Below are positions 1 through 11,285 of a stretch of DNA of 64,000 nucleotides, in pieces. Below the pieces are notes generated by a model. That model was not told where the DNA came from. It was given only the letters and a program-made list of their open reading frames with translations, and made no database searches. Position 1 is the stretch's first letter. Every line of letters begins with the position of its first letter. A program made the position numbers and the translations under genes. Source of the DNA: Sepiola atlantica (Eukaryota; Mollusca; Cephalopoda; Sepiida; Sepiolidae); contig OY744532.1 of the NCBI GenBank assembly GCA_963556195.1, positions 80,571,234 to 80,635,233 of the forward strand, written 5' to 3'.

Positions 1-78
1 GAACACTACACATTTAAAGGGGCTTGTAACTTTAAATATATTTTTTTTAAATATTAAATTATACACACGCACATATAT

Positions 79-96
79 ATATATACATACATTATA

Positions 97-143
<47 letters not shown>
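79..143. repeat. (TA)n microsatellite
   Basis: Alternating TA with a few interrupting C and G bases. It is the first of about forty such arrays in the window. Confidence 0.95.
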
Positions 144-145
<2 letters not shown>

Positions 146-725
146 ATCTCATAATTAGTACAGGCTACGTTCTCAACTTGTGCTCAGTGCGTAGGGTTGC
201 TCCAATTAATAGCAGCAACGTCTACCCTTCAATATGACATGGACATTTTCTATTAAGGTGCCTATAGGAAATTGACGAATACGAACAGAGAAAATTGCTG
301 GAAATATTCGAAATGGTTATTTTATAAAACAAAGACACAGCCATATACTCATGGTTTGTACACAAAATAATGTGTAATTTAGCACAGTTTTTTGTCAACA
401 TAATAGCACAAAGTGTAAAATAAAGTTGTCTTGTTGAAGCTAATAAGTTTGGAACACAATTTTGTTCATGATTTTCATATGAACTCATGAATCCATCGAG
501 ATTGAGTTTGTATTAATGTATTTGGTCCTGATACTTTTTAACAGTTCAACATTTCATCTTTGACTGTTTGCATAGCATCTAAGCACTATTTTAGGCTGCA
601 TTCTTCTGCAAGAGATTAATAGCTGGAAGGCTCAATGTCAGCAACAGATTCACATTCAGTGTGTACCAAGTCTTCATTTTTAACTTCTTCAGCATCACCA
701 GTCATGTATTTGGTGATATCAGTCA
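144..725. other. Unassigned AT-rich DNA
   Basis: No coding pattern, RNA gene or clear repeat is visible. The one open frame on the minus strand has no recognisable domain. Confidence 0.5.
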
Positions 726-1015
726 CAGTGAAAAACGCCGGGACTAGATCCTTTCCGAAGTGATGGCTTCATGTGTCGTTACAAATGCAGTAGAAACACG
801 CGAACTTGACCAGTCCTAACATGATGGTTCCAGGATGTGTCATAAACGTAGTAGATGAACCGAAACAAGCTCATTTCTAAATGTGATGGTTCCAGGAAGC
901 ATTACGTACGTGGTAGAAACGCCGGCACTAGATCCTTTCCAAAGTGATGGTTTCCGGAGGCGTTACGAACGTGGTTGAAACCCGAGACTGTATTATTTCC
1001 AAAGTGATGACGTTC
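726..1015. repeat. 61-bp minisatellite, about 5 copies
   Basis: Diverged tandem units recur about every 61 bp. The anchor TGATGG (TGATGA in the last copy) starts at about 761, 822, 884, 945 and 1005. It is preceded by CTTTCC-like and followed by GTTCCAGGA-like blocks, then by GTAGAAACGCC-like sequence. The units have drifted considerably, so the array is old. No frame stays open across it. Confidence 0.8.
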
Positions 1016-2179
1016 AATGTAGAGTTTAATCAAATACATTCTTACGGAATAAGTGTTTTTTTCTTGAGTTATCCATCAATTTAGGATGAAACATTCGCGA
1101 ACTTCATGCGCCATGACACTACTAACTTATTGCAGCCAGAAGCAACACTTTTATGATTGCATGCAACTTGTACAGTTGTTGTTTATTCACATTTTTTTGT
1201 GACGCAAGTGAGCTATACTTTCTTTTATACATCATTCATCATATAATTTGTAATACAGTGCATGTTAGTTGCTGTTGAGTTATATCAGCCCATGTATTTT
1301 GTATCCTATTTTAGAAACACGTTTCTCAACATTGACAATTTATTTCTCACGTTTTTCGTGGTATAGCTAAGCAGGATATCGAGAGTTGACGGGTGAATCA
1401 AACGCTCATGCTCTCGTGATATCTAACAGCATTTTGTCTCGCTGTCTTTCGGCAATGTATTTTATTTACATTTTATTTGCCAATTTCTACCAAGTGATTT
1501 AACACGTAGTCCTCTAGTCCTCATCAATACTTCTGCATAATGTGTTGTATAAGATCCGTGTACGACAAAAGCATAAACACAGAGTGTTAACCGTTGTGCA
1601 TTCAAGCCGTCGGTTAACGGTCAGTTCTGTCCGAAAATATAAAATAAATCTTAAACAGAAAGAGATGGCCATCGTCTGTTGTCGATTAAGTGCAGCGCTG
1701 AAAATCGAAGATGTAAATAATCTCTGTTGCTGATTGAAGATTCAGAATTCTCTGTCGATGAGACAAACACCAAAAGAACATGACTCCGTCTTAAGTTTCA
1801 CCTCCCGTAGTGACTTGAGACGACATAAGTGCCGTGGGGTAAATTGTCACCAGTACTTGGTCGTGTTGTGTGCCGATATTTTCTCCTTCATTATGCTTAG
1901 GGGCCGTGCATTTCCCAGCCTCTCAAGGAGCCAGCCGGCGGTGATGCCCTCTCTCTTGGAGTCTTCGTTTGGAGATTTGTTATCATACACTTATTGAAAT
2001 TTAAGAGTTATTTACGAGCGGTGCAGGCACTAGGGTCTCGTGGGTCAATTTTAATTCTACGAAACGGAATTTCCACTACTAGTAAACAAACCGAAATGTG
2101 TTTATCACCATAACTAGAAACTTTCATAAGTGCAATGCCTTTTGCCCAAGATAAAAGTGTAGTATCTGTTCCGAAAGAT
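1016..2179. other. Unassigned DNA
   Basis: Two short open frames at 1542-1997 abut at a stop codon. They have no recognisable domain and I treat them as chance. Nothing else is seen. Confidence 0.45.
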
Positions 2180-2430
2180 ACTTAGTCCTGTACAGTTCTA
2201 GAAGGTCGATCTTCCCAGGCTTTGCCTTCTCACCCTTTGATAATGGGTTAGTTTATTGATAATCAACTAACGCGCCCGTACCAGGGAATGCCAACGGGGT
2301 TTCCCAGGCCATTATTGTCTGTCATGTGCTCTGCATTCTCTAATGCGCTTGCTTTTCAAATCCCATATTCCGACTTCGTGTAACATTTTACCGCTGTGGG
2401 AGGAAGATAAATACCAAGAATCTATACAAC
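2180..2430 (+). repeat. SINE-like dispersed repeat, copy 1
   Basis: Homologous along its length to 22830-23100. Shared blocks, in the same order, are CCTGTRCAGTTCTA, CCCAGGCTTTGCC, CGGGGAATGSCRACGGGG-like sequence, and near the 3' end ACATTTTACC followed by GTGGGAGG. Both copies end in ATAAATA-like A-rich sequence, as a retroposed element would. This copy is more AT-rich than the other and looks CpG-decayed. The source family is not identified. Confidence 0.65.
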
Positions 2431-2475
2431 AATGCAAATAGAAGATCATAATTAAACAACATCACTATTTATATA

Positions 2476-2540
2476 CATATATATATATATATTTAATTAT
2501 ATATATATATATGTATATATATATATACATATATGTATAT
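2476..2540. repeat. (TA)n with interruptions
   Basis: Interrupted TA array between the SINE-like copy and the 5S-derived element. Confidence 0.9.
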
Positions 2541-2726
2541 GATGGACTCTCCCGTCGATTTCGACGTATGAGTGCCCCACCAACCACCAGGGGCTGCCCG
2601 CGCGTGAATTTGTAATTGCAAGGGTTGGTCATTCCCCAACAACCGCTCTCCTCGGTCGGCATTGTTTGATTCCAATGGCGAGTAGTAATACAAGACGACT
2701 GGAAACAATGCCGAGATAAGCAGAGA
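2541..2726 (-). repeat. Body of a 5S-headed element
   Basis: A unique-looking, GC-richer stretch directly 3' (on the minus strand) of the 5S-like sequence and ending at a TA array. It could be the body of a 5S-rRNA-derived SINE (the SINE3 type is known in animals), but I found no second copy in the window, so this is inference. Confidence 0.35.
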
Positions 2727-2839
2727 GCACATACAGCACCTGGTATTCCCAAATGGTCACCCATTTAGTTAGTCAGACTCGACGCCGCTTAACTTCGGTG
2801 ATCTAACGGGAACCGGTATGTCAACGTGATTGTGCCGTG

Positions 2840-2844
<5 letters not shown>
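2727..2844 (-). pseudogene. 5S rRNA-like sequence, near full length
   Basis: Read on the minus strand, it follows animal 5S rRNA almost end to end. It contains CACGTTGA, an ACCGGTTC block, GATCACCGAAGTTAAGC (box A of the internal promoter), ATGGGTGACC (box C region), and GGGAATACCAGGTGCTGTA at the 3' end. Substitutions are spread throughout, for example in the G-rich part between boxes A and C. No T-run terminator follows the 3' end. An isolated, diverged copy joined to other sequence is better read as a pseudogene or a 5S-derived SINE head than as a working gene. Confidence 0.8.
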
Positions 2845-2907
<63 letters not shown>

Positions 2908-2960
2908 ATTATATATATATAATTATATATATATATAATTATATATATGTATATATACAT
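2843..2960. repeat. (TA)n microsatellite
   Basis: Long TA array with AATTA interruptions. It abuts the 5' end of the 5S-like sequence. Confidence 0.95.
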
Positions 2961-3312
2961 ATATATATATAATTATTGATTATAACAATATTATTATCAA
3001 GACACATATATGTTTCATGTTCACTAAAAATCGTCAGTGTGGATTATATAACAGTACCGCGGGGCAAACGATTTGAAGCCTAGATCAGAGAGAACTGTAC
3101 TCTAACATTCTTCACCATTCGACTACCCTTATCATTATATTAAATGTGAGAGAAATACACCCTCTATTATATTTTCTAACATAGTAAAAATCGAATGAAA
3201 CCTTATAAATTAAACACTGTTACTAAAAATGCATGACATTAAAAAACTCAAATTTGTTTTCAATCGCTTAATTATGTAAAATGTCGGTAAAATGTGCACA
3301 TATATGAAAGTT

Positions 3313-3315
<3 letters not shown>
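2961..3315. other. Unassigned AT-rich DNA
   Basis: I see no gene or repeat match here. Confidence 0.5.
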
Positions 3316-3370
<55 letters not shown>

Positions 3371-3415
3371 TATATTTATGTATATATATATGTATATACA
3401 CATATATATATATGT
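3316..3415. repeat. (TA)n microsatellite
   Basis: TA array with sparse interruptions, just upstream of the ribozyme-bearing foldback element. Confidence 0.95.
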
Positions 3416-3435
3416 AAGTATACATGTGTTTTATA

Positions 3436-3612
3436 CAAAAATTATTTGTTACATATGTGAATATATGTTTCGGCTGTACTCTTCGCAGAGAGGGGACCTC
3501 CTCAAACTACAGAGAAGTCTGAAGAGGTTCACTTATCTGCAAACAGTACAACCGAAACATGTATGCACATATGTAACCAATAATGTTTGTATTAAAAAAA
3601 TGATACTTATGA
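3436..3612 (+). mobile_element. Foldback element with HHR-like core, copy 1
   Basis: The ends are inverted relatives of each other. The left end carries TTGTTACATATGTG and TGTTTCGGCTGTACT; the right end carries AGTACAACCGAAACATG and CACATATGTAACCAA. A second, diverged copy lies at 11093-11285 with the same order of blocks and the same right border (AACCAATWATGTTTGTAT). Both copies sit beside TA arrays. It is non-coding and the family is unknown. Confidence 0.65.
3508..3590 (+). ncRNA. Hammerhead ribozyme-like motif (family A, copy 1)
   Basis: Core CTGAAGA is at 3519-3525. Stem II is closed by GGTT (3526-3529) with AACC (3550-3553), with inner pairs ACT/AGT. GAAA follows at 3554-3557. A long stem III starts at 3558 and returns to the GTA cleavage triplet at 3573-3575. 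Stem I is poorly paired, so activity is doubtful. The related copy at 11199 keeps the core and replaces the closing G-C pair of stem II with A-T, a compensatory change. Confidence 0.5.
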
Positions 3613-3697
3613 ATAGCTCAAATTCTTATTGAGCACTTTTTATAAACACATGAGTTTCAACGGATTTACATATACAGAAACTAATACACTACATGTA

Positions 3698-3700
<3 letters not shown>
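3613..3700. other. Unassigned DNA
   Basis: Short AT-rich spacer between the foldback element and the next TA array. Confidence 0.5.
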
Positions 3701-3771
<71 letters not shown>

Positions 3772-3773
3772 TT
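3701..3773. repeat. (TA)n(TG)n compound microsatellite
   Basis: A TA array followed directly by about 13 TG units. Confidence 0.95.
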
Positions 3774-3855
3774 GTGTAAGGTAAGTAGGAAAGATTCCAT
3801 GCAGATAGCTTGATTATGATGAACATTCAAAATAAGAGCATGATACTTAGTTGGC

Positions 3856-3878
3856 CCCCCGATTTATAAAATCGGGGG
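3856..3878. repeat. Perfect 10-bp hairpin at a repeat border
   Basis: CCCCCGATTT pairs with AAATCGGGGG around a 3-nt loop. It marks the left edge of the tandem element that follows. Confidence 0.8.
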
Positions 3879-4475
3879 ACCTTTTTTGAGGCATTTCCGT
3901 CCGTCCGTCCCTCCCTCCCTCCGGATTTTTCTCTGCAACCATCCATTGAATTTCTCTGAAATTTTGCATGAAGTTGTCACTTTGGTTAAGTTAGACAGTG
4001 ACATTCTTCATTTTTGAAAAAACATCTGGTTAGCCCCCCAGAGGGTCAAAAGGCCCCGAAATGGCAAAAAATGACATTTTTTGCCCCTATTACTTTTTAT
4101 CCATCCATTCAATTTCTCTGAAACTTGGCAAAAATGTGGAGGCAATTGTTCCTAATAGACAATAAGTTTCGCTGACGCTGGAAAAAATCTGGTTCGCGCC
4201 CCCAGGGGATCAAAAGCCCCCAAAATGGCAAAAAATGACCCTTTTCTCCCATAACGTTTGATCCATCCAAACAATTTTTCTGACACTTTGCCAAAATGTA
4301 GAGGCAATTGTTCTGAATATAAAATGAGCATCCTATACCTCAGAAACATTCTGGTTCGCGCCCCCGGGGAGGTCAAAGGGGGGTAAAAAATGCTCCAAAT
4401 TGCCTAAATTTATTGCATTTTACACTCGCCACATCGAGTCACATACAGAGGGGGACCACGCATGAGCGGCTAGTT
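3879..4475 (+). repeat. Three diverged tandem units of about 160 bp
   Basis: Units begin with CCATCCATT-like sequence at about 3940, 4100 and 4262. Each then carries TTTCTCTGAAA-like sequence, AGGCAATTGTT (clear in units 2 and 3), CTGGTT(A/C)G, a C-rich block and AAATGGCAAAAAATG. A CCGT/CCCT tetranucleotide stretch (3897-3922) precedes unit 1. Frames are interrupted and the two short minus-strand ORFs inside are shadows of the repeat. This is a non-coding repeat of unknown family. Confidence 0.75.
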
Positions 4476-4869
4476 TTAAATGTTTTTAGAAGATCAGAAC
4501 AAGCAAAGTGGACGTATAATTGGTCTCCTTTAGCGGACTCTCTTTAACCCTTACTTATGTTTACCTCACCGGAAAATTGCGGCTTGGAGCGTCGTGTGAT
4601 TTTCTGATAATATTTTGATCTTCTACTTTATTTGTTTTTAAATTATTTTTACTAATTCTACATGTTTACTTCGAAACTCTTGTAAATAATACACAAGCGT
4701 TCTAATAACAACTCTTTTAACTTTAATAACGCAAATATCGGCAAAAATAATCGGTTTTAAATGCTGAATAATGTCCGGTTAAGAATATCAATTATAGGTT
4801 CTTTTTAATCGATTTTAAATTGACGGCACTGATGTTGTTCTGACCTTCTCTAATACCCACACACGCACA

Positions 4870-4872
<3 letters not shown>
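4476..4872. other. Unassigned AT-rich DNA
   Basis: Nothing recognisable seen. Confidence 0.5.

Positions 4873-4951
<79 letters not shown>
4873..4951. repeat. (TA)n microsatellite
   Basis: Almost uninterrupted TA array of about 39 units. Confidence 0.97.
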
Positions 4952-4955
<4 letters not shown>

Positions 4956-6265
4956 AAATATTACATTTTCACCCACATGCTTACGTAATATTCAGTGTAA
5001 TAGATGTCATTCACGTCGGTCGGAGGCCACGGACTCGGTTTTACAAATCGCCACTGATTCGTAGTCGAGTGTTTTTCCCTATCGACTAGCGTCAATTCCC
5101 ATATAATAAATAAACGCAAAATTGGCGGGCGCGTTGGTAGTAACCACAACAACAAGCAGAGTCGGAATCTCGCTTTTAAGCCATAGTATTACTACTCGTT
5201 TATAAATTCTTTCAGAGTGCCCTAATCCTAGTAAATGGGGCTATAATTATATTTTAAAGTACCTATTTCCTATCATATTTTTCTATTTTCTATAGAGTGG
5301 ACAATATCCTGTGTCTTTGCTGTGTCTATATAATAAGTGAACTTATTTTAACCATGGTTTCTTGTATTTCTATCTTATGTTTTAGTTTTTAATTTGTAAA
5401 GTTTTAATTTAGTTTATTTTTACTTATTTGTGCATTTATTTTTTTATTTATGTATTGCTAGCCTAATTCAAATGTTATTCTGTGTCGACAGCTGTTTTCT
5501 ATCTCACTTCTAAAGTTTAACATATTTTAGGGGGTCTTCAAAATTTAGAATTTCTAATTCCTCATTCAGACATTATCTACACAGGTAGTCTAAAGTTGTA
5601 CATGTACTGGCCTGTACTATTATTTTCCATTCAATTTTCTTTTAGTTCTCAATAATGGTTCGCTAGTGCTTTTTTTCGAATTTGACTTTATTTGTATTTA
5701 AATCTGCTTTTGTTGTCATAATATTCTGTTTTAAAATCTAGGAATGTCATACCCACGTAGTACTTCTTGTTATTCGGTCTTTCCTTAGCAAATATGGTTG
5801 CTTGGTAAACAATACTTTTGGTTAGGCATTTATTTTTTAGTTGGTAAAGTGTACGATTTATGCAGTTTCATCTTTTCTCTTCATTTCTATTGTTTTTTTA
5901 AATTCTATTCGGGTGATTACAATTAAGGTTTTGTTTATTTCTATTTGTATTGTTTATATTTTTGTTCTTCTTACTGTTATTTTTCTATAGTTGTCACTTT
6001 TGATGTAATTTGTTATTTCTTTCTTCCTCTTTGCTGTTCTAATTTAGTATTTTGTTAATTATTCTTTCTATGTTTTCACAGCAGCTGTAGGAAAGTTTTA
6101 GTTTATTTTTATTGAATATTTCATGCATGGAATTTGTTACGGAGATGTGGTTTTCAAACAGATTTAAGAAATGTTTTGCCTAGTTTAGTTTTAAGCATCT
6201 GGTTGTAGGGCGGGGTATAATGGATTATATTTATTTTTATTTTATTTTTAATTTTATTATAATTA
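4952..6265. other. AT/T-rich DNA holding an old dispersed repeat
   Basis: Mostly T-rich on the plus strand with no coding signal. The part at about 5500-5640 is a diverged relative of about 36895-37020. Shared blocks are CACTTCTAAAGTTTA, ATCTACAC, TACATGTA, CTGTACTAT and TTTTCCA, in the same order, so both are remnants of one dispersed element. Confidence 0.5.
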
Positions 6266-6883
6266 TTGGTGTCCAATATGCGCACAACATTGACAGGACT
6301 ACACTTATCCTAAAGTCTTTTAAAACTTGACGTTCCTTTTCTGCTTCTATCGTGATTCGACCTGTCGGGGTTTATACCATAAAAATGAGGAAGAAGAATA
6401 GAAAAAAGAAATATAAGACAGTCTCGCCTGACAAAGGTGTTCTAGAACGAAAGCTTGCAAAAAAATAATAAACGAATGAATGTTTCATCTAAATTGACCG
6501 ATTGTTGATTTTGAAAATATTTCGCTTAAATACATTTTCATGATTGCCTCAAAGATTTTGTCAATATTTTTTATTCAAATAGCGCCAATCTTCCCATAAC
6601 ACCGACAAGACTACACTTATCCTAACGTCTTTTAGAAGTTGATGTGCCGTTTGGCTTCTATCGTGATTCGACCTCTCGGGGTTAATACCGTCAAACCGAG
6701 GAAGAAGAAAGCAAAAAAAAAAACCAACTATAAGACAGTTTCGCCTGACAAAGATTTTCTACAACGAAAGCTTGCAAAACATATTAAATAAACGAATTTT
6801 TCATTTAAATTGCACGATTGTTGATTTTCAAAATATTTCACTTAAACACATTTTCATGCCTGCCTCAAATATATTGTCAATTT

Positions 6884-6885
<2 letters not shown>
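6266..6885 (+). repeat. Tandem pair of about 312-bp units
   Basis: Two direct copies (about 6266-6577 and 6578-6885) share CTACACTTATCCTAA, CTTCTATCGTGATTCGACCT, GAGGAAGAAGAA, CGCCTGACAAAG, AACGAAAGCTTGC and CGATTGTTGATTTT. The unit size matches the ribozyme-bearing tandem units elsewhere. The CCTGACAAAG...AACGAAAGC stretch resembles a hammerhead core, but it lacks the required G of the core and has no proper stem III, so it is not called. The right end abuts a TA array. Confidence 0.75.

Positions 6886-6957
<72 letters not shown>
6886..6957. repeat. (TA)n microsatellite
   Basis: Uninterrupted TA array directly at the end of the 312-bp tandem pair. Confidence 0.97.
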
Positions 6958-6961
<4 letters not shown>

Positions 6962-7052
6962 TAATATTAATTTTAATTCACCAGTTACTTCTCTGAAGGG
7001 GAGCCAGCAGGTTCTGAAACAATTGTCGGATACTCCAACTATGTTTATTTTA

Positions 7053-7057
7053 ATATA

Positions 7058-7121
<64 letters not shown>
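7053..7121. repeat. (TA)n microsatellite
   Basis: A second TA array 95 bp downstream of the first. Confidence 0.97.
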
Positions 7122-7124
<3 letters not shown>

Positions 7125-7873
7125 GCACAATATATATTGATCAATAAAATGCGGCGTGTAGAAAACAAAATTGCTAAAACTTTCCTTGAAGCCTTATTAT
7201 CTAACCCTGTGATGAGAAACGTCAAAATGATAAATGAAAAACTAAGTTAATCGGATGAAAAATTAGGGAGAAATTGTTTAAGTTAGAGAGATCAATTGAG
7301 ATAGGGAAAATGGGGCAACTCCCTCACTGTTATGGGGAATTTGAATCATAAAATATATCCTACTGATGTTTGGACAGCCTATTTCGATACTTCTTAATAA
7401 CTAACGTCTCAATACTATTAAGATGATAGTTTATCCTTGCACTGTGTACAGAATAATTGTTTGTATTAGCCAAGTGATTACCGATAGCAGATTCATGTGC
7501 TTAAAAGTTCCAGGGTGATCTCGAAACCTTGTATAAACGAATATCACGTGATACATGTTTGGATATTCTCATTTCTTTCCTTTAGAAGTTCTTGTTATCT
7601 TAACCAGTACCACAGTGAGATGGAACTTTATAAAAAACGAATTTTTTTAATGGCTGCAAGAATATCCTTACGGAAAGAAGAGAAAAAAGATTTGAGTTGT
7701 GTAGACTACTCTCAGCACGTTTGCTTGAAAACAGCGTTGAGTAGATGAAGAAATACTTTTGATAATGCCAAGGCCATCAGGAGATAACGATGGAAGTTTC
7801 ATATGGATGAAGCATCGTGACGAGTCAATAAATTTGTAACAATATGCTATTGCAACTTTGTGTGCAGTTGTGC
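7122..7873. other. Unassigned DNA
   Basis: No recognisable gene or repeat. A short plus-strand frame at 7497-7748 has no domain. Confidence 0.5.
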
Positions 7874-7976
7874 TTATTATGATATTGATGCGATATCCAT
7901 TATTATGATATTGATGTGATATCCATTATTATGATATTGATGCGATATCCATTATTATGATATTGATGCGATATCC
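7874..7976. repeat. 26-bp tandem repeat, 4 copies
   Basis: Near-perfect 26-bp units with one C/T change end at 7898, 7924, 7950 and 7976. Each contains GATATTGATG and CGATATCC, so GATAT motifs occur in inverted form within the unit. The high identity suggests recent expansion. Confidence 0.95.
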
Positions 7977-8143
7977 ATTGGCAAAAAAGATATTTGTGAT
8001 TCTACCAAGTTGTGCATCTAGTCAGGTTGGAGAACAAATAATAAGTACTTGACGAGTAAAACTACCAATAAGATTTATTTTTCTCTACATATAAATAGCA
8101 AATGATTGTTTAATAGGTTTTAAAATATAATGCTGTCACATAT

Positions 8144-8146
<3 letters not shown>

Positions 8147-8187
<41 letters not shown>
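8147..8187. repeat. (TA)n microsatellite
   Basis: A TA array that borders the ribozyme tandem unit on its left side. Confidence 0.97.
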
Positions 8188-8194
<7 letters not shown>

Positions 8195-8209
8195 TTGTTA
8201 TTGTTTATA

Positions 8210-8261
8210 TCTATGGACGTATACGTTTCGTCTTTTTTCAATCAAGACTCATCAGCATAGA
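8210..8261 (-). ncRNA. Type I hammerhead ribozyme (family C, unit 1)
   Basis: On the minus strand, stem I is TCTATG/CATAGA (6 bp). The core CTGATGA is at 8249-8255. Stem II is GTCTT/AAGAC, then GAAA. Stem III is short and self-complementary (CGTATACG). The GTC cleavage triplet puts the cut between 8216 and 8215. All conserved core positions are present. Stem III is too short to be stable alone, as in known animal type I hammerheads that cleave best as dimeric transcripts. Confidence 0.85.
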
Positions 8262-8524
8262 AGTACGACTATTCATCACCGGTCACAGTATTCGAAACCC
8301 TGGACAACAAGTATTTTCCAACTCCCGCCCAACGTCGCTAACCGCTAGGCCAGTGCTGAACAGCTTATAAACAATGATAATTTTAACACGTTAACGGCGG
8401 CGAAGCGAAGAGGCATTATAAGTGAAGGAACGATGCATATAAAGCAAGTGACGCTACTACAATTTTACGGTGCTCTACTTTTTAACGAGGAGCTTCAAAT
8501 ATAAACTATTTGTTATTGTTTATA

Positions 8525-8576
8525 TCTATGGACGTATACGTTTCGTCTTTTTTCAATCAAGACTCATCAGCATAGA
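8525..8576 (-). ncRNA. Type I hammerhead ribozyme (family C, unit 2)
   Basis: Same sequence through core and stems as the motif at 8210-8261. The cut is expected between 8531 and 8530. With unit 1 it flanks one full monomer. Confidence 0.85.
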
Positions 8577-8822
8577 AGTCACACGATTCGAAACCCTGGA
8601 CAACAAGTATTTTCCAACTCCCGTCCAACGTCGCTAACCGCTAGGCCAGTTCTGAACAGCTTATAAACAATGATAATTTTAACACGTTAACGGCGGCGAA
8701 GCGAAGACGCATTCAAACTTCTATAAGTGAAGGAACGATGCATATAAAGCAAGTGACGCTACGCTGTGTTACTACTACCATTTTACGGTGCTCTACTTTT
8801 TAACGAGGAGCTTCAAATATAA

Positions 8823-8911
8823 AATATATATATATATATAAATATATATATATATAAAGAGAGATAACGATACATATAGATAGATAGATGGATATATAAA
8901 TATACGGATAG

Positions 8912-8954
<43 letters not shown>

Positions 8955-8985
8955 TATATATAGATAAATATATATATATAGATAA

Positions 8986-9026
<41 letters not shown>

Positions 9027-9060
9027 TATATAGAGAAAGAGATAGATAGATAGATAAATG
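8823..9060. repeat. Complex (TA)n / (GATA)n-like microsatellite
   Basis: TA arrays mixed with AGATAGAT and TATATAGA tracts. Confidence 0.9.
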
Positions 9061-9112
9061 TACTTACTTCCATACATATATATAAGTTGATAAATATTGA
9101 CATTTTTATGTA

Positions 9113-9179
9113 ATTATTTAATTATATATTAATATTGCCATCATTTTGATAGCATTTCAGTAGATATTAGGTTACATAC

Positions 9180-9190
<11 letters not shown>
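9113..9190 (+). repeat. Local duplication, copy 1
   Basis: Shares ATTGCCATCATTTTGAT, GCATTT and GATATTAGGTTACATACATA with 9664-9730. Both copies run straight into a TA array. Confidence 0.85.

Positions 9191-9235
<45 letters not shown>
9182..9235. repeat. (TA)n microsatellite
   Basis: Uninterrupted TA array. Confidence 0.97.
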
Positions 9236-9238
<3 letters not shown>

Positions 9239-9354
9239 GGTGATAGGTTAGTGAGAGGATTCTATGTATGTTGATAGATACTAGTTCACATGTTGTGTAT
9301 TAATACTTCAATTGAAGATGTTCTATAGATATTTTATACTTATATACTGATCTC

Positions 9355-9372
9355 TCTCTCTCTCTCTACATA

Positions 9373-9403
<31 letters not shown>

Positions 9404-9440
9404 ATATATATATATATATATAAATATATATATATATGTA
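9355..9440. repeat. (CT)n then (TA)n microsatellite
   Basis: A short CT tract followed by interrupted TA. Confidence 0.9.
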
Positions 9441-9596
9441 TAGTATATGCATACACACATATTTACATTGATAAAAATACATAACCAGATCGAGAGAAAA
9501 TAAATAGATGTATTAGCAAATGAAAGAACATACACAAAGAACGATATACTTATATATCCATATGTATATCAACTAAATCGTATATGTATATATGTA

Positions 9597-9641
<45 letters not shown>
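9597..9641. repeat. (TA)n microsatellite
   Basis: Uninterrupted TA array. Confidence 0.97.
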
Positions 9642-9650
<9 letters not shown>

Positions 9651-9663
9651 AATTATGTAATTA

Positions 9664-9720
9664 TATGTTTATATATTGCCATCATTTTGATTGCATTTAA
9701 GAAGATATTAGGTTACATAC

Positions 9721-9730
<10 letters not shown>
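9664..9730 (+). repeat. Local duplication, copy 2
   Basis: Second copy of the 9113-9190 segment, about 540 bp downstream, again ending at a TA array. Confidence 0.85.
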
Positions 9731-9751
<21 letters not shown>

Positions 9752-9861
9752 CGTAATATATACATATACATGTGTATATATACATATATATATACATGTA
9801 TATATACACACATATATACATATATATATATACATGTATACATATATATACATATATATAC

Positions 9862-9904
<43 letters not shown>
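9722..9904. repeat. Complex (TA)n with CA/TG interruptions
   Basis: TA array broken by ACATAC and CATGTATA tracts. Confidence 0.9.
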
Positions 9905-10996
<1,092 letters not shown>

Positions 10997-11092
10997 ACAT
11001 TTTTTCCTATATATGTTAATGCATTGACACTCCAGTGTTTATAAAAAGGGCTCAATAACAAGTAGTAGTTTTTTAGTATACCTGTTTACTTA

Positions 11093-11283
11093 TACAAGCA
11101 TTGTTGGTTACACATGCGCATACATGTTTCAGTTTTCCTCTGCTATAGAGAGTCAACTTTCTCAAAGGAAAAGAAGAATAGTGAATTTCATTTTTGGTCT
11201 GAAGAAGTGTAGTCTCTATTAGAGAGCACAACTGAAAATATACTTATATGTGTAACCAATTATGTTTGTATAAATAAAAGTAA

Positions 11284-11285
<2 letters not shown>
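11093..11285 (+). mobile_element. Foldback element with HHR-like core, copy 2
   Basis: Diverged relative of 3436-3612: inverted GGTTACACAT.../...ATGTGTAACC ends, an internal GTCTGAAGA, and the same right border (AACCAATTATGTTTGTAT). It stops at a TA array. Confidence 0.65.
11190..11270 (+). ncRNA. Hammerhead ribozyme-like motif (family A, copy 2)
   Basis: Core CTGAAGA is at 11199-11205. Stem II is closed by AGT (11206-11208) with ACT (11231-11233) and extended inside by TCTCT/AGAGA. GAAA is at 11234-11237. Stem III returns to GTA at 11252-11254. Compared with copy 1 the closing pair of stem II changed from G-C to A-T. One base seems missing from the 5' side of stem III, so this copy may be inactive. 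Confidence 0.5.

Larger units (their letters stand above)
8188..8822 (-). mobile_element. Retrozyme-like tandem array (family C, locus 1)
   Basis: Two direct copies about 315 bp apart are bounded by TA arrays. On the minus strand each unit carries a tRNA-like A box (TGGCCTAGCGG, at 8342-8352 and 8638-8648), a B-box-like GGTTTCGAAT stretch (about 8289-8299 and 8584-8595), and a hammerhead ribozyme about 20 nt further on. Cleavage at the two ribozymes would release a 315-nt RNA (plus-strand span 8216-8530). This matches the known layout of animal retrozymes and the Schistosoma SM-alpha element: pol III boxes, a type I hammerhead with a tiny stem III, and tandem units. A second locus lies at 42991-43385. 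No protein is encoded, so any reverse transcriptase would act in trans. Confidence 0.8.

Noticed and set aside
1734..1997. Short coding frame following 1542-1733
   Set aside because: Two adjoining frames in different composition with no domain; no evidence of a gene.
2727..2844. Functional 5S rRNA gene
   Set aside because: Single isolated copy with many substitutions and no T-run terminator.
7874..7976. CRISPR-like array
   Set aside because: The 26-bp units are contiguous without spacers and the genome is clearly eukaryotic.
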